The notes: generated by a model not told the origin, from the letters alone. DNA of 6,063 bases from UBA9337 sp038331135 (GCA_038331135.1 JBBQOS010000049.1:1-6063), one strand, 5' to 3'. Positions 1 through 5,149 are shown, counted from the first letter of the stretch. Translations and numbers: made by a program.

Positions 1-1
1 A

Positions 2-652
2 ATTACCAAGGGTGACTTGGAACCCTTGGAAAGATTTGCCGAAAAATCGGCCGATAATCTAGTGAAGGCTATTGGAGAAAAGAAAAGAATATCTTTTGAA
101 AAATTTATTTTTGCTTTAGGAATTCGACATGTGGGAGAAGAAACAGCTGTATTAATTGCTAGGGCAATTAATACAGAATTTCAAATTTCAAATTTCAAAT
201 TTCAAATAAGATCTAAACTAAAAAATGATAAATTAAATTTTTTAACAGAAATAATTCATCAATTTCCTAAAATTACAGTGGAAGATTGGATGAGCATTAA
301 AGGTATCGGAGAAAAGTCGGCCGAAAGCATAGCCAAATGGTTTAATGACGAAAAAAATATAAGTATTTTAAATAAGATGCAATCTTTGGGGGTGGATGTT
401 TTTTTGGATAATTTAAATAAAAAAAATAATGAAATTTTGGATAAGGTTTTCGTGATAACTGGTACCTTAGCTGGCTTTACAAGAGATGAAATAAAAGATA
501 TTATTAGAAAAGAAGGAGGAAAAATATCCTCATCAGTGAGCGCCAAAACTGACTTTTTGATGGCTGGAGAGAGCGTGGGCTCAAAATATGAAAAAGCCAA
601 AAAATTAGGAGTTAAGATTATTGGCGAAAGAGAGTTTAAAGAAATGATGTAG
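2..652 (+). CDS. ligA: NAD-dependent DNA ligase LigA, C-terminal part (5' end outside window)
   Basis: LigA seals nicks between Okazaki fragments and during repair, using NAD+ as adenylate donor. Only about the last 216 residues are present. The frame is open from base 2, and the TTG at 17 is an internal leucine codon, not a start. Visible in order: a helix-hairpin-helix stretch (PLERFAEKSADNL), a second one with the family hallmark FALGIRHVGEETA, a third with IKGIGEKSAESIAKWF, then a C-terminal BRCT domain (from VFVITGTLAGFTRDE through VSAKTDFLMAGESVGSK to the end). The nucleotidyltransferase, OB and zinc-finger parts must lie upstream. The linker between the second and third hairpins is roughly 25 residues longer than in E. 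coli LigA. It includes NTEFQISNFKFQIR, encoded by a 7-bp tandem repeat at 177-207. The gene ends in TAG. Identity is very secure; the effect of the insertion is unknown. Confidence 0.96.
   Translation: MTKGDLEPLERFAEKSADNLVKAIGEKKRISFEKFIFALGIRHVGEETAVLIARAINTEFQISNFKFQIRSKLKNDKLNFLTEIIHQFPKITVEDWMSIKGIGEKSAESIAKWFNDEKNISILNKMQSLGVDVFLDNLNKKNNEILDKVFVITGTLAGFTRDEIKDIIRKEGGKISSSVSAKTDFLMAGESVGSKYEKAKKLGVKIIGEREFKEMM
177..207 (+). repeat. 7-bp tandem repeat (AAATTTC)n inside ligA
   Basis: About 4.4 perfect copies of the heptamer AAATTTC run without interruption. Because 7 is not a multiple of 3, the ribosome reads successive copies in all three phases, giving a seven-residue protein cycle (FQISNFK, then FQI). 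The coding-strand orientation is stop-free in every phase, whereas the opposite orientation (GAAATTT) would create TGA. A 15-base piece of the same repeat (AATTTCAAATTTCAA) recurs in the non-coding gap at 3338-3352, and a shorter one at 731-739. The tract therefore looks like an intergenic-type repeat that has entered a coding region. Confidence 0.9.
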
Positions 653-678
653 ATTTATTTTATTGATAGGGTTAATAA

Positions 679-698
679 ACTGGTACAGTAGTTTTTTT
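679..698 (+). terminator. Weak intrinsic terminator candidate after ligA
   Basis: A short hairpin ACTG-GTA-CAGT (679-689) is followed after two bases by seven T residues (692-698). An alternative five-pair stem, AAACT with AGTTT, is also possible. The stem is short and AT-rich, so termination would be inefficient. Its position, 27 bases after the ligA stop, is appropriate. Confidence 0.35.
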
Positions 699-728
699 AA
701 GAAACAAATAGCAAGAGACAAGTTACAA

Positions 729-808
729 ACAAATTTCAAGCATCGAAATAAAAAAATAAAAAAGTTTATTGATTGAAAATTGTAGTTTTAAATTTGCTTG
801 AGATTTGT
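729..808. repeat. Imperfect inverted repeat in the ligA-gatC gap
   Basis: ACAAATTTCAAGCA (729-742) and TGCTTGAGATTTGT (795-808) are reverse complements with one mismatch over 14 bases, separated by 52 bases of A/T-rich DNA. The arms contain the same AAATTTC core as the repeat inside ligA. This could be a remnant of a dispersed repeat family or the base of a long weak hairpin in the gatC leader. The rest of the 653-834 gap shows no gene or convincing promoter. Confidence 0.5.
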
Positions 809-834
809 AATTTTAAAAATAAGATTTTTATTTT

Positions 835-1125
835 ATGTTAAAAAAAGAAGATATAATTTATATTGCCGGACTAGCTCGTATAGGACTCGGCGAAGATGAA
901 ATAGAAAAATACCAAAGAGAACTTTCTCTTATTTTGGATTATTTTAAAAAACTAGAAGCAGTTAATACTGAAAAAATTGAACCAATTAGCCATATTACTG
1001 GATCGCACAGTGTCACTCGAGATGATATAGCGGTTAATTGTGCTGAGATTGTAAAAAAAGAAATAATAAATAACTTTCCTGACAAAAAAGATGATCAAGC
1101 CAAAGTAAAAAGTATTTTAGTATAG
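835..1125 (+). CDS. gatC: Asp-tRNA(Asn)/Glu-tRNA(Gln) amidotransferase subunit C
   Basis: GatC is the small structural subunit of the GatCAB complex, which converts mischarged Glu-tRNA(Gln) and Asp-tRNA(Asn) to Gln-tRNA(Gln) and Asn-tRNA(Asn) in the cytoplasm. GatC wraps around and stabilises GatA. At 96 residues the protein has the family's normal length. It shows the N-terminal IAGLARIGLGEDEIEKY segment, the helical LSLILDYFKKLEAVNTEKIEP stretch in two adjoining pieces, and a SVTRDD motif matching the usual R-E/D-D near residue 62. The ATG at 835 places the conserved N-terminal helix at the right distance. No Shine-Dalgarno sequence precedes it; the leader is T/A-rich. The TAG stop lies 3 bases before gatA, so the two genes are certainly co-transcribed. 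Confidence 0.95.
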   Translation: MLKKEDIIYIAGLARIGLGEDEIEKYQRELSLILDYFKKLEAVNTEKIEPISHITGSHSVTRDDIAVNCAEIVKKEIINNFPDKKDDQAKVKSILV

Positions 1126-1128
1126 ATT

Positions 1129-2571
1129 ATGATAAGAGAATTACATGAAAATTTAAAAAGTGGCATAATTACTTCTACGGAATTGACTCAAAAATATTTT
1201 GATGAAATTGAGGTTAAGGATATAAATATCTTAGCTTATTTAACTTTGCACAAAGAATCAGCCTTAAAAAATGCCGAAGAGATGGATAAAAAAATAAAAG
1301 CTGGAGAAGATTTTGATTTGCTGGGAGGAATTCCAATGGCGCTAAAAGATAATATGTGCGTAAGTGGCGGAAGAACAACTGCGGCTTCTAAAATTTTAGA
1401 TAATTATATTGCTCCTTATGACGCTACAGTTGTAAAAAAGCTCAAGGAGCAGGGGGCTATTATTTTAGGTAAAACTAATATGGATGAATTTGCTATGGGT
1501 AGCTCTACGGAAAATAGCGCTTATCAAAAAACCAAAAATCCTCATGATTTAAACAGAGTTCCCGGAGGATCATCGGGGGGATCAGCCGCTGCAGTGGCTG
1601 GAGATATGGCAGTTTATGCGCTTGGATCTGATACTGGGGGCTCAGTACGTCAGCCTGCATCTTTTTGTGGCGTAGTGGGGCTAAAGCCAACCTATGGAAG
1701 AGTTTCTAGACATGGGCTTTTGGCTATGGCTTCTAGCTTTGATCAAATTGGACCAATAACTAAAACAGTTGAAGATGCAGCTATAGTTTTATCCAGAATT
1801 GCGGGTAGAGATAAAAAAGACGCTACTTCTGCCAAAAGCGGAGGAAAGCTTTATGAAGATTATTTAAATGGAGACATAAAAGGAATCAAGATAGGGGTTC
1901 CCAAAGAATATTTCGATAATGGCTTGAGTGAGGAAATTAAGAAAATTTCATTTGAAGCCTTGGAAAGATTCAAAAAATTAGGAGCAGAATTAATAGAGAT
2001 TAATATTCCGCATAATGAATATGCCCTGCCAATTTATTATATAACCGTACCTAGCGAAGTAAGTTCCAATATGGCTCGATTTGATGGCATTAGATATGGA
2101 TTAAGTATTGATGATCAGGAAAAATCAAAAATAGGCGCAGGTAAATTATTGGAAACTTATCTGGATACCAGAGAAATTGGTTTCGGCCCAGAGATTAAAA
2201 GAAGAATTATGCTTGGAACTTATGCGCTTAGCGCTGGATATTATGACGCTTATTATAAAAAAGCTCAAAAAGTAAGAAGACTTTTGAGGCAAGATTTTGA
2301 AGAAGCTTTCAAAAAAGTGGATTTGATATTTTCGCCCACGGCGCCAGAACCAGCTTTTGAAATAGGAGAAAAAACCGTGGATTTGCTACAAATGTATTTG
2401 TCTGATATTTATACAGTAACTGCCAATTTGGTTGGGGTGCCGGCAATTTCTTTTCCAATCGGAAGTGTAGAAAAAAATGGCAAGCGTCTGCCTGTTGGAG
2501 GACAATTGATGGGTAGATGGTTTGGAGAAGAGGAACTATTAAATGCGGCCTATACATTTGAGATTAATTAG
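1129..2571 (+). CDS. gatA: Asp-tRNA(Asn)/Glu-tRNA(Gln) amidotransferase subunit A (amidase)
   Basis: GatA is the glutaminase subunit of GatCAB. It hydrolyses glutamine and channels ammonia to GatB for transamidation of the mischarged tRNA. The 480-residue protein belongs to the amidase-signature family, close to the usual 480-490 length. The Ser-cisSer-Lys triad is intact: K73 in MALKDNM, S148 in VPGGSSGGSAAAVA and S172 in GSDTGGSVRQPA. The spacings of 75 and 24 residues match those of the structurally known S. aureus GatA (K79/S154/S178; recalled from the literature). The conserved RRIMLGTYALSAGYYDAYY segment follows near residue 365. The protein ends shortly after the conserved VGGQLMGRWFGEEELLNAAYTFE, slightly earlier than many relatives. 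ATG at 1129 follows the gatC stop by 3 bases; no Shine-Dalgarno is visible. gatB does not follow, so the third subunit must be encoded elsewhere. Confidence 0.97.
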   Translation: MIRELHENLKSGIITSTELTQKYFDEIEVKDINILAYLTLHKESALKNAEEMDKKIKAGEDFDLLGGIPMALKDNMCVSGGRTTAASKILDNYIAPYDATVVKKLKEQGAIILGKTNMDEFAMGSSTENSAYQKTKNPHDLNRVPGGSSGGSAAAVAGDMAVYALGSDTGGSVRQPASFCGVVGLKPTYGRVSRHGLLAMASSFDQIGPITKTVEDAAIVLSRIAGRDKKDATSAKSGGKLYEDYLNGDIKGIKIGVPKEYFDNGLSEEIKKISFEALERFKKLGAELIEINIPHNEYALPIYYITVPSEVSSNMARFDGIRYGLSIDDQEKSKIGAGKLLETYLDTREIGFGPEIKRRIMLGTYALSAGYYDAYYKKAQKVRRLLRQDFEEAFKKVDLIFSPTAPEPAFEIGEKTVDLLQMYLSDIYTVTANLVGVPAISFPIGSVEKNGKRLPVGGQLMGRWFGEEELLNAAYTFEIN

Positions 2572-2584
2572 TGATTTATTATTT

Positions 2585-2617
2585 GGTTAACGTATCAACG
2601 AGTTAACGAATTTATTG
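2585..2617 (-). repeat. GTTAAC-type repeat, left copy (inverted partner of 3405-3437)
   Basis: The reverse complement of this stretch aligns over 33 bases with 3405-3437. The core at 2599-2616 is an exact 18-base inverted match to 3406-3423. Each copy holds two GTTAAC-like palindromes separated by 10 bases, so each could form its own small hairpin as well as pairing with the other. The two copies bracket the gene at 2804-3331. The left copy lies just after gatA, but no T-run follows it, so it is not a standard terminator. Confidence 0.6.
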
Positions 2618-2624
2618 GGCATAG

Positions 2625-2714
2625 TTAAAAGCTAAAAAGGAAACAGACGAATTGGTAAGAATTTTAGGCTCAAGCGTTGCAACTTTAAAAGGAGAGAAAA
2701 CTTTGGACTGTTAA
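2625..2714 (+). pseudogene. Possible C-terminal remnant of a four-helix-bundle (S23/IVS-like) protein
   Basis: A 29-codon open stretch, preceded by an in-frame TAG at 2622 and with no ATG start, reads LKAKKETDELVRILGSSVAT then LKGEKTLDC before TAA. The pattern K-E-T-D-E-L-V-R-I-L-x-S-S-V-x-T-L-K resembles the last helix of small four-helix-bundle proteins of the 23S-intervening-sequence type, as I remember them from CPR genomes. The base composition is less repetitive than the surrounding gap, which fits decayed coding DNA. No upstream portion of such a gene remains in any frame, because gatA ends 50 bases earlier. The match rests on memory of a short segment and could be coincidence. Confidence 0.27.
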
Positions 2715-2732
2715 TGGTAACTTTTAATTTTG

Positions 2733-2752
2733 CATTTTGAACTTTGAATTTT
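2733..2752. repeat. TTTTGAA-type degenerate intergenic repeat
   Basis: The stretch CATTTTGAACTTTGAATTTT contains two near-copies of a TTTGAA unit, the reverse-complement sense of the TTCAAA units seen at 177-207, 731-739 and 3338-3352. It looks like another member of the same low-complexity family that occupies the gaps in this window. Confidence 0.45.
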
Positions 2753-2784
2753 TTGTGAGATTAGATTTTGAATTAATCTATAAT
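2753..2784 (+). promoter_or_regulatory. Candidate promoter for the membrane-protein gene
   Basis: A perfect TATAAT lies at 2779-2784, 19 bases before the ATG at 2804. The best -35 candidate is TTGTGA (2753-2758), four of six matches to TTGACA but with a long 20-base spacer. Transcription would start near 2791 and leave a leader of about 13 bases. AT-rich DNA produces such matches often, so only the -10 element is persuasive. Confidence 0.38.
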
Positions 2785-2803
2785 TTTTAAATAAAAAACA
2801 AAA

Positions 2804-3331
2804 ATGGAATTTGATTACGAATTTATTTTAGGAGGCGGAATTAATCTAGCGAATTATTTTTTGAATTCAGGATTTTTTTTGTTTATAAAATTTATTTTGG
2901 CGATTTATGTAATAGTTTTGTTTGTGGATATAGTTTTACTTTTAGCCGTTAGGGGTGTAGGTGGCGATATCCGAAGCACGTTAATGGGAGCTCTGATGCC
3001 ATTAGCTACTAAAAAAACAATCCAAAAAAGGTGGGTGGATATAGAAAATAGATTAAATTTTAATACTGATGAGCAAAATAAAGCAGCAATCTTAGAAGCG
3101 GATAAATTAGTAGATGAGATTTTATTTAGCATAGGTTACAAAGGTAGCAATATGCGGGAAAGATTGGACAATGCTGACTCATGTCAGATTGAAGAAATAG
3201 AATTATTAATTGAAGCTCATGAGGTGAGAAATAAAATAATTTATGATAGTAAATTTAATTTAGAAAAAGATGATGTGACTAGAATTATGAATATATATCG
3301 AGATTTTATGGATAACTTGGGGATAATATAG
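2804..3331 (+). CDS. Uncharacterised membrane-anchored protein with degenerate HEPN-like C-terminus
   Basis: I cannot assign a function. The 175-residue protein has one strong hydrophobic membrane segment at about residues 24-48, followed by a small-residue/positive stretch. A cytoplasmic, mostly helical domain occupies roughly 72-175. It carries the pattern WVDIENRL, then KAAILEADKLVDEILFSIGYKG, then RERL, then EAHEVRNKIIYDSKFNL. From memory this resembles a family common in Parcubacteria-type genomes whose usual ending is AHxVRNxIAH, a HEPN-like R-x4-H motif. Here R142-N143 are kept, but the position expected for histidine is Y147, so nuclease activity of the HEPN type is unlikely. ATG at 2804 has an A-rich leader and no Shine-Dalgarno. 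The gene is bracketed by an inverted repeat (2585-2617, 3405-3437). The gene is real with high confidence; the HEPN link is tentative. Confidence 0.85.
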   Translation: MEFDYEFILGGGINLANYFLNSGFFLFIKFILAIYVIVLFVDIVLLLAVRGVGGDIRSTLMGALMPLATKKTIQKRWVDIENRLNFNTDEQNKAAILEADKLVDEILFSIGYKGSNMRERLDNADSCQIEEIELLIEAHEVRNKIIYDSKFNLEKDDVTRIMNIYRDFMDNLGII

Positions 3332-3337
3332 ATAAAT

Positions 3338-3352
3338 AATTTCAAATTTCAA
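3338..3352. repeat. AAATTTC-type repeat in the gap after the membrane-protein gene
   Basis: AATTTCAAATTTCAA here is identical over 15 bases to the beginning of the tandem repeat inside ligA (177-191). It is a two-copy member of the heptamer family in a non-coding setting, which is probably the family's normal location. Confidence 0.65.
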
Positions 3353-3404
3353 GTTAATGTTTAATTTTTAATGAATAAATTTTTTAATCAATGAATCTAG
3401 CGGT

Positions 3405-3437
3405 TAATAAATTCGTTAACTCGCTAACTTGTTAATT
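3405..3437 (+). repeat. GTTAAC-type repeat, right copy (inverted partner of 2585-2617)
   Basis: Bases 3406-3423 are the exact reverse complement of 2599-2616 (18 of 18). Similarity continues more loosely to about 3437, where a second GTTAA(T/C) unit again sits 10 bases after the first. Within this copy GTTAAC (3415-3420) can pair with GTTAAT (3431-3436) apart from one end base. It ends 14 bases before the reductase start, so it lies in that gene's leader or promoter region. Confidence 0.6.
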
Positions 3438-3451
3438 ATTTAATTAAAAAA

Positions 3452-4375
3452 ATGGAAGAAAAAATAATTTATGATTTAATTATCGTAGGAGCTGGACCGG
3501 CTGGACTAGGTGCATCAATATATTCATCTCGTTATAAACTTAAGCATTTGGTTATCGGACAAGATATTGGCGGGCAGGTGGTGGAAGCTTCGGAGATAGA
3601 AAATTGGGCTGGGGAAAAAAGTATTTCTGGAGAAAATTTGATGAAAAAATTCGTTGATCAAACTGAGGGATTGGGAGCTATTATTATCAAAGAAGATGTT
3701 CAGCAAATTGAAAAAAGAGAAGATAATTTTGAAGTCGTTACTGATGGCGGAAAAATATATTTTTCCAAAACTGTAATCTTGGCTCTCGGTATGAAACCTA
3801 GAAGAATGAATGTAAAGGGAGAGAAAGAATTTGTCGGTAAAGGCATTTCTTATTGTGCTACTTGTGATGCGATGTTTTTTCGAGATAAGGATGTGGTGGT
3901 AATTGGGGGCGGAGATAGCGCCGCGATGGCTGCCCAACATCTAACTGAGTTTGCTAGAAAAGTTTATATTTTGCATCATACTCAAGTAGACTGGGAGCCT
4001 TCTCGAGAAGAGGCTATGGGAGCCAATGATAAAATAGAATTAATTTGCAGTGAAAATATTACAGAAATTAAAGGTGACATTAAAGTAAGAAGCGTTATTT
4101 ATGAACAAGTGGATAAAACAATTAAAGAATTAGCAGTAGAAGGTGTGTTTATAGAAGTTGGTACAGTGCCGGGAATAGTGATTGCAAAAAATTTAGGAGT
4201 CGCATTGGACGATAAAGACTACATAGTTGTTGATCAAACTCAATCAACCAATATAGATGGAGTTTGGGCAGCTGGAGATGTGACAACTGGATCAAACAAA
4301 TTCCGTCAAATTATCACAGCTGTAGCAGAAGGAGCGGTAGCCTCGGGAAGTATTTACAGAAAATTAAGACTCTAA
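3452..4375 (+). CDS. trxB: Thioredoxin reductase-like flavoprotein (NAD(P)/FAD-dependent oxidoreductase)
   Basis: Members of this low-molecular-weight family pass electrons from a reduced cofactor through FAD and a CxxC disulfide to thioredoxin-like partners in the cytoplasm. The 307-residue protein is of normal length and has all the structural landmarks: FAD-binding GAGPAG (13-18), redox-active C135-A-T-C138, the second Rossmann motif IGGGDSA (151-157), and the C-terminal FAD motif WAAGDVT (272-278) followed by RQIITAVAEGA. The segment after the second Rossmann fold reads LHHTQVDWEPSREE at the place where E. coli TrxB has HRRDxFRA. The arginines that bind the NADPH 2'-phosphate are therefore missing. 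The electron donor may be NADH or something else, and the substrate is not certain. ATG at 3452 has an A-rich leader without Shine-Dalgarno. A strong terminator follows at 4418-4443. Symbol by family membership only. Confidence 0.9.
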   Translation: MEEKIIYDLIIVGAGPAGLGASIYSSRYKLKHLVIGQDIGGQVVEASEIENWAGEKSISGENLMKKFVDQTEGLGAIIIKEDVQQIEKREDNFEVVTDGGKIYFSKTVILALGMKPRRMNVKGEKEFVGKGISYCATCDAMFFRDKDVVVIGGGDSAAMAAQHLTEFARKVYILHHTQVDWEPSREEAMGANDKIELICSENITEIKGDIKVRSVIYEQVDKTIKELAVEGVFIEVGTVPGIVIAKNLGVALDDKDYIVVDQTQSTNIDGVWAAGDVTTGSNKFRQIITAVAEGAVASGSIYRKLRL

Positions 4376-4417
4376 ATGTTGTAAATGTTCAAGTGGTTGT
4401 AAATATTATAATTGTAG

Positions 4418-4443
4418 AGACGTAGTATTGCTACGTCTTTTTT
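4418..4443 (+). terminator. Rho-independent terminator after the reductase gene
   Basis: A perfect 8-base-pair stem, AGACGTAG (4418-4425) with CTACGTCT (4431-4438), closes a five-base loop TATTG and runs directly into six T residues (4438-4443). It lies 43 bases after the reductase TAA. This is the best terminator in the window and splits the reductase from the DM13 and malic enzyme genes. Similar GTAGAGACG-type palindromes occur as dispersed repeats in some genomes, so it may also be a repeat recruited as a terminator. Confidence 0.82.
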
Positions 4444-4467
4444 GGAACCTGGAAATTTGGACTTTGA
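4444..4467. repeat. GGAACCTGGAAATTTGGACTTTGA low-complexity repeat
   Basis: This stretch has internal near-copies of a (G)GAAxxTGGA / TTTGGAxTTTGA unit and shares ACTTTGA with the repeat at 2733-2752. It appears to be a diverged member of the intergenic repeat family. The remainder of the gap up to 4540 is A/T-rich with repeated ATTGATT and ATTACT motifs and holds no gene I can support. Confidence 0.35.
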
Positions 4468-4546
4468 TATTTATATTTGTTTTTATTGATTAATTGCTAA
4501 AATTTAATGATTGATTGCCAATTACTGGTCATCAGTTACTAAATTG

Positions 4547-4575
4547 TTGCTTTTATCCAGATAAATTGAGATAAT
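4547..4575 (+). promoter_or_regulatory. Candidate promoter for the DM13 gene
   Basis: TTGCTT (4547-4552) and GATAAT (4570-4575) are separated by exactly 17 bases. GATAAT matches five of six consensus positions and TTGCTT three of six. A transcript from here would start near 4582, which is after the first ATG at 4578. If the promoter is real, translation must begin at the second ATG (4605). It lies downstream of the terminator at 4418-4443, where a new promoter is expected. Confidence 0.38.
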
Positions 4576-4577
4576 AT

Positions 4578-5102
4578 ATGGGTAAACCTTTAATTTTGAA
4601 AAATATGAAAAAAATAATCATAATCATGGGGGTATTGTTGCTAGTAGGGTCTTTATTGTTAGGGGTATATGTTTATTTTAATGTTTCCAATAAGCCCGAG
4701 AGAGTTATAAACCAAGATGAAATTTATTTGCCAAATGAGGAAGCGACCATGGATGAAAAAGATGAAAAAGTTATCATTAAAAAGGGCAACTTTATCAGAA
4801 TTGACAGTATTCACTATGCCCAAGGGGAGGCGTTAATAGAAAAAGACAGTGAAGGCAAGATAGGGTTGAGTTTTAAAAATTTTAAAGCGGCTGATGGTCC
4901 TGATTTATTTGTGTATTTATCTAAAAATAAAGATATTGATACAATAAAAAAAGATTTGGGTGAAATTGTGTCATTGGGAGAATTAAAAAAGATAGAAGGG
5001 GAGCAATCTTATAACTTGCCCAGTGATTATGCGGATTTTAATTCTGTGGTAATCTGGTGCAGAGCCTTTGATGTAAATTTCTCTTCAGCTGAATTAAATT
5101 AA
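4578..5102 (+). CDS. Membrane-anchored DM13-domain protein
   Basis: The 174-residue protein starts with a positively charged end and a hydrophobic segment (about 13-34), with no lipobox cysteine, so it should be an N-terminal anchor or uncleaved signal. A charged linker follows to about 68, then a DM13 domain to the end. DM13 features seen: GNFIRIDSIHYAQGEALI, LSFKNFKAADGPDLFVYLS, SLGELKKIEGEQSYNLP and SVVIWCRAFDVNFSSAEL, including the near-invariant cysteine C161. DM13 is proposed from comparative analysis to act in redox or electron-transfer reactions; its biochemical role is unproven. The domain would lie outside the membrane. The start is uncertain: ATG 4605 (MKKIIII) gives a more typical signal and fits the promoter candidate, while ATG 4578 has a weak GAG upstream. 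It ends 47 bases before the malic enzyme start with no terminator between, so the two may be co-transcribed. Confidence 0.9.
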   Translation: MGKPLILKNMKKIIIIMGVLLLVGSLLLGVYVYFNVSNKPERVINQDEIYLPNEEATMDEKDEKVIIKKGNFIRIDSIHYAQGEALIEKDSEGKIGLSFKNFKAADGPDLFVYLSKNKDIDTIKKDLGEIVSLGELKKIEGEQSYNLPSDYADFNSVVIWCRAFDVNFSSAELN

Positions 5103-5149
5103 CGAATAAAATTTAAAAAAATTAGACGCATAATAAAATATTAAAACTT

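Noticed and set aside
17..19. TTG at 17 as the ligA start
   Set aside because: The frame stays open to the left edge (ITKGD before it) and the ligase needs several hundred more N-terminal residues, so this is an internal Leu codon.
177..207. Phase-variation switch by slippage of the 7-bp repeat
   Set aside because: A frameshift would truncate LigA, which is essential for replication; with only 4.4 copies switching is improbable.
259..600. Minus-strand open frame within ligA
   Set aside because: It is the antisense of the BRCT/hairpin coding region, with low-complexity S/F/L-rich content and no family resemblance.
653..834. CRISPR array or small RNA gene in the ligA-gatC gap
   Set aside because: There are no regularly spaced direct repeats with unique spacers and no GC-containing stable structure; only degenerate A/T-rich repeats are seen.
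2710..2725. Hairpin GTTA-ATGG-TAAC followed by TTTT as a terminator
   Set aside because: The stem has only four mostly A-T pairs and the T-run is just four bases, so it is too weak to claim.
3524..3940. 138-codon minus-strand open frame within the reductase gene
   Set aside because: It lies opposite a clearly conserved flavoprotein, is rich in S/F/H/I as antisense frames usually are, and shows no domain.
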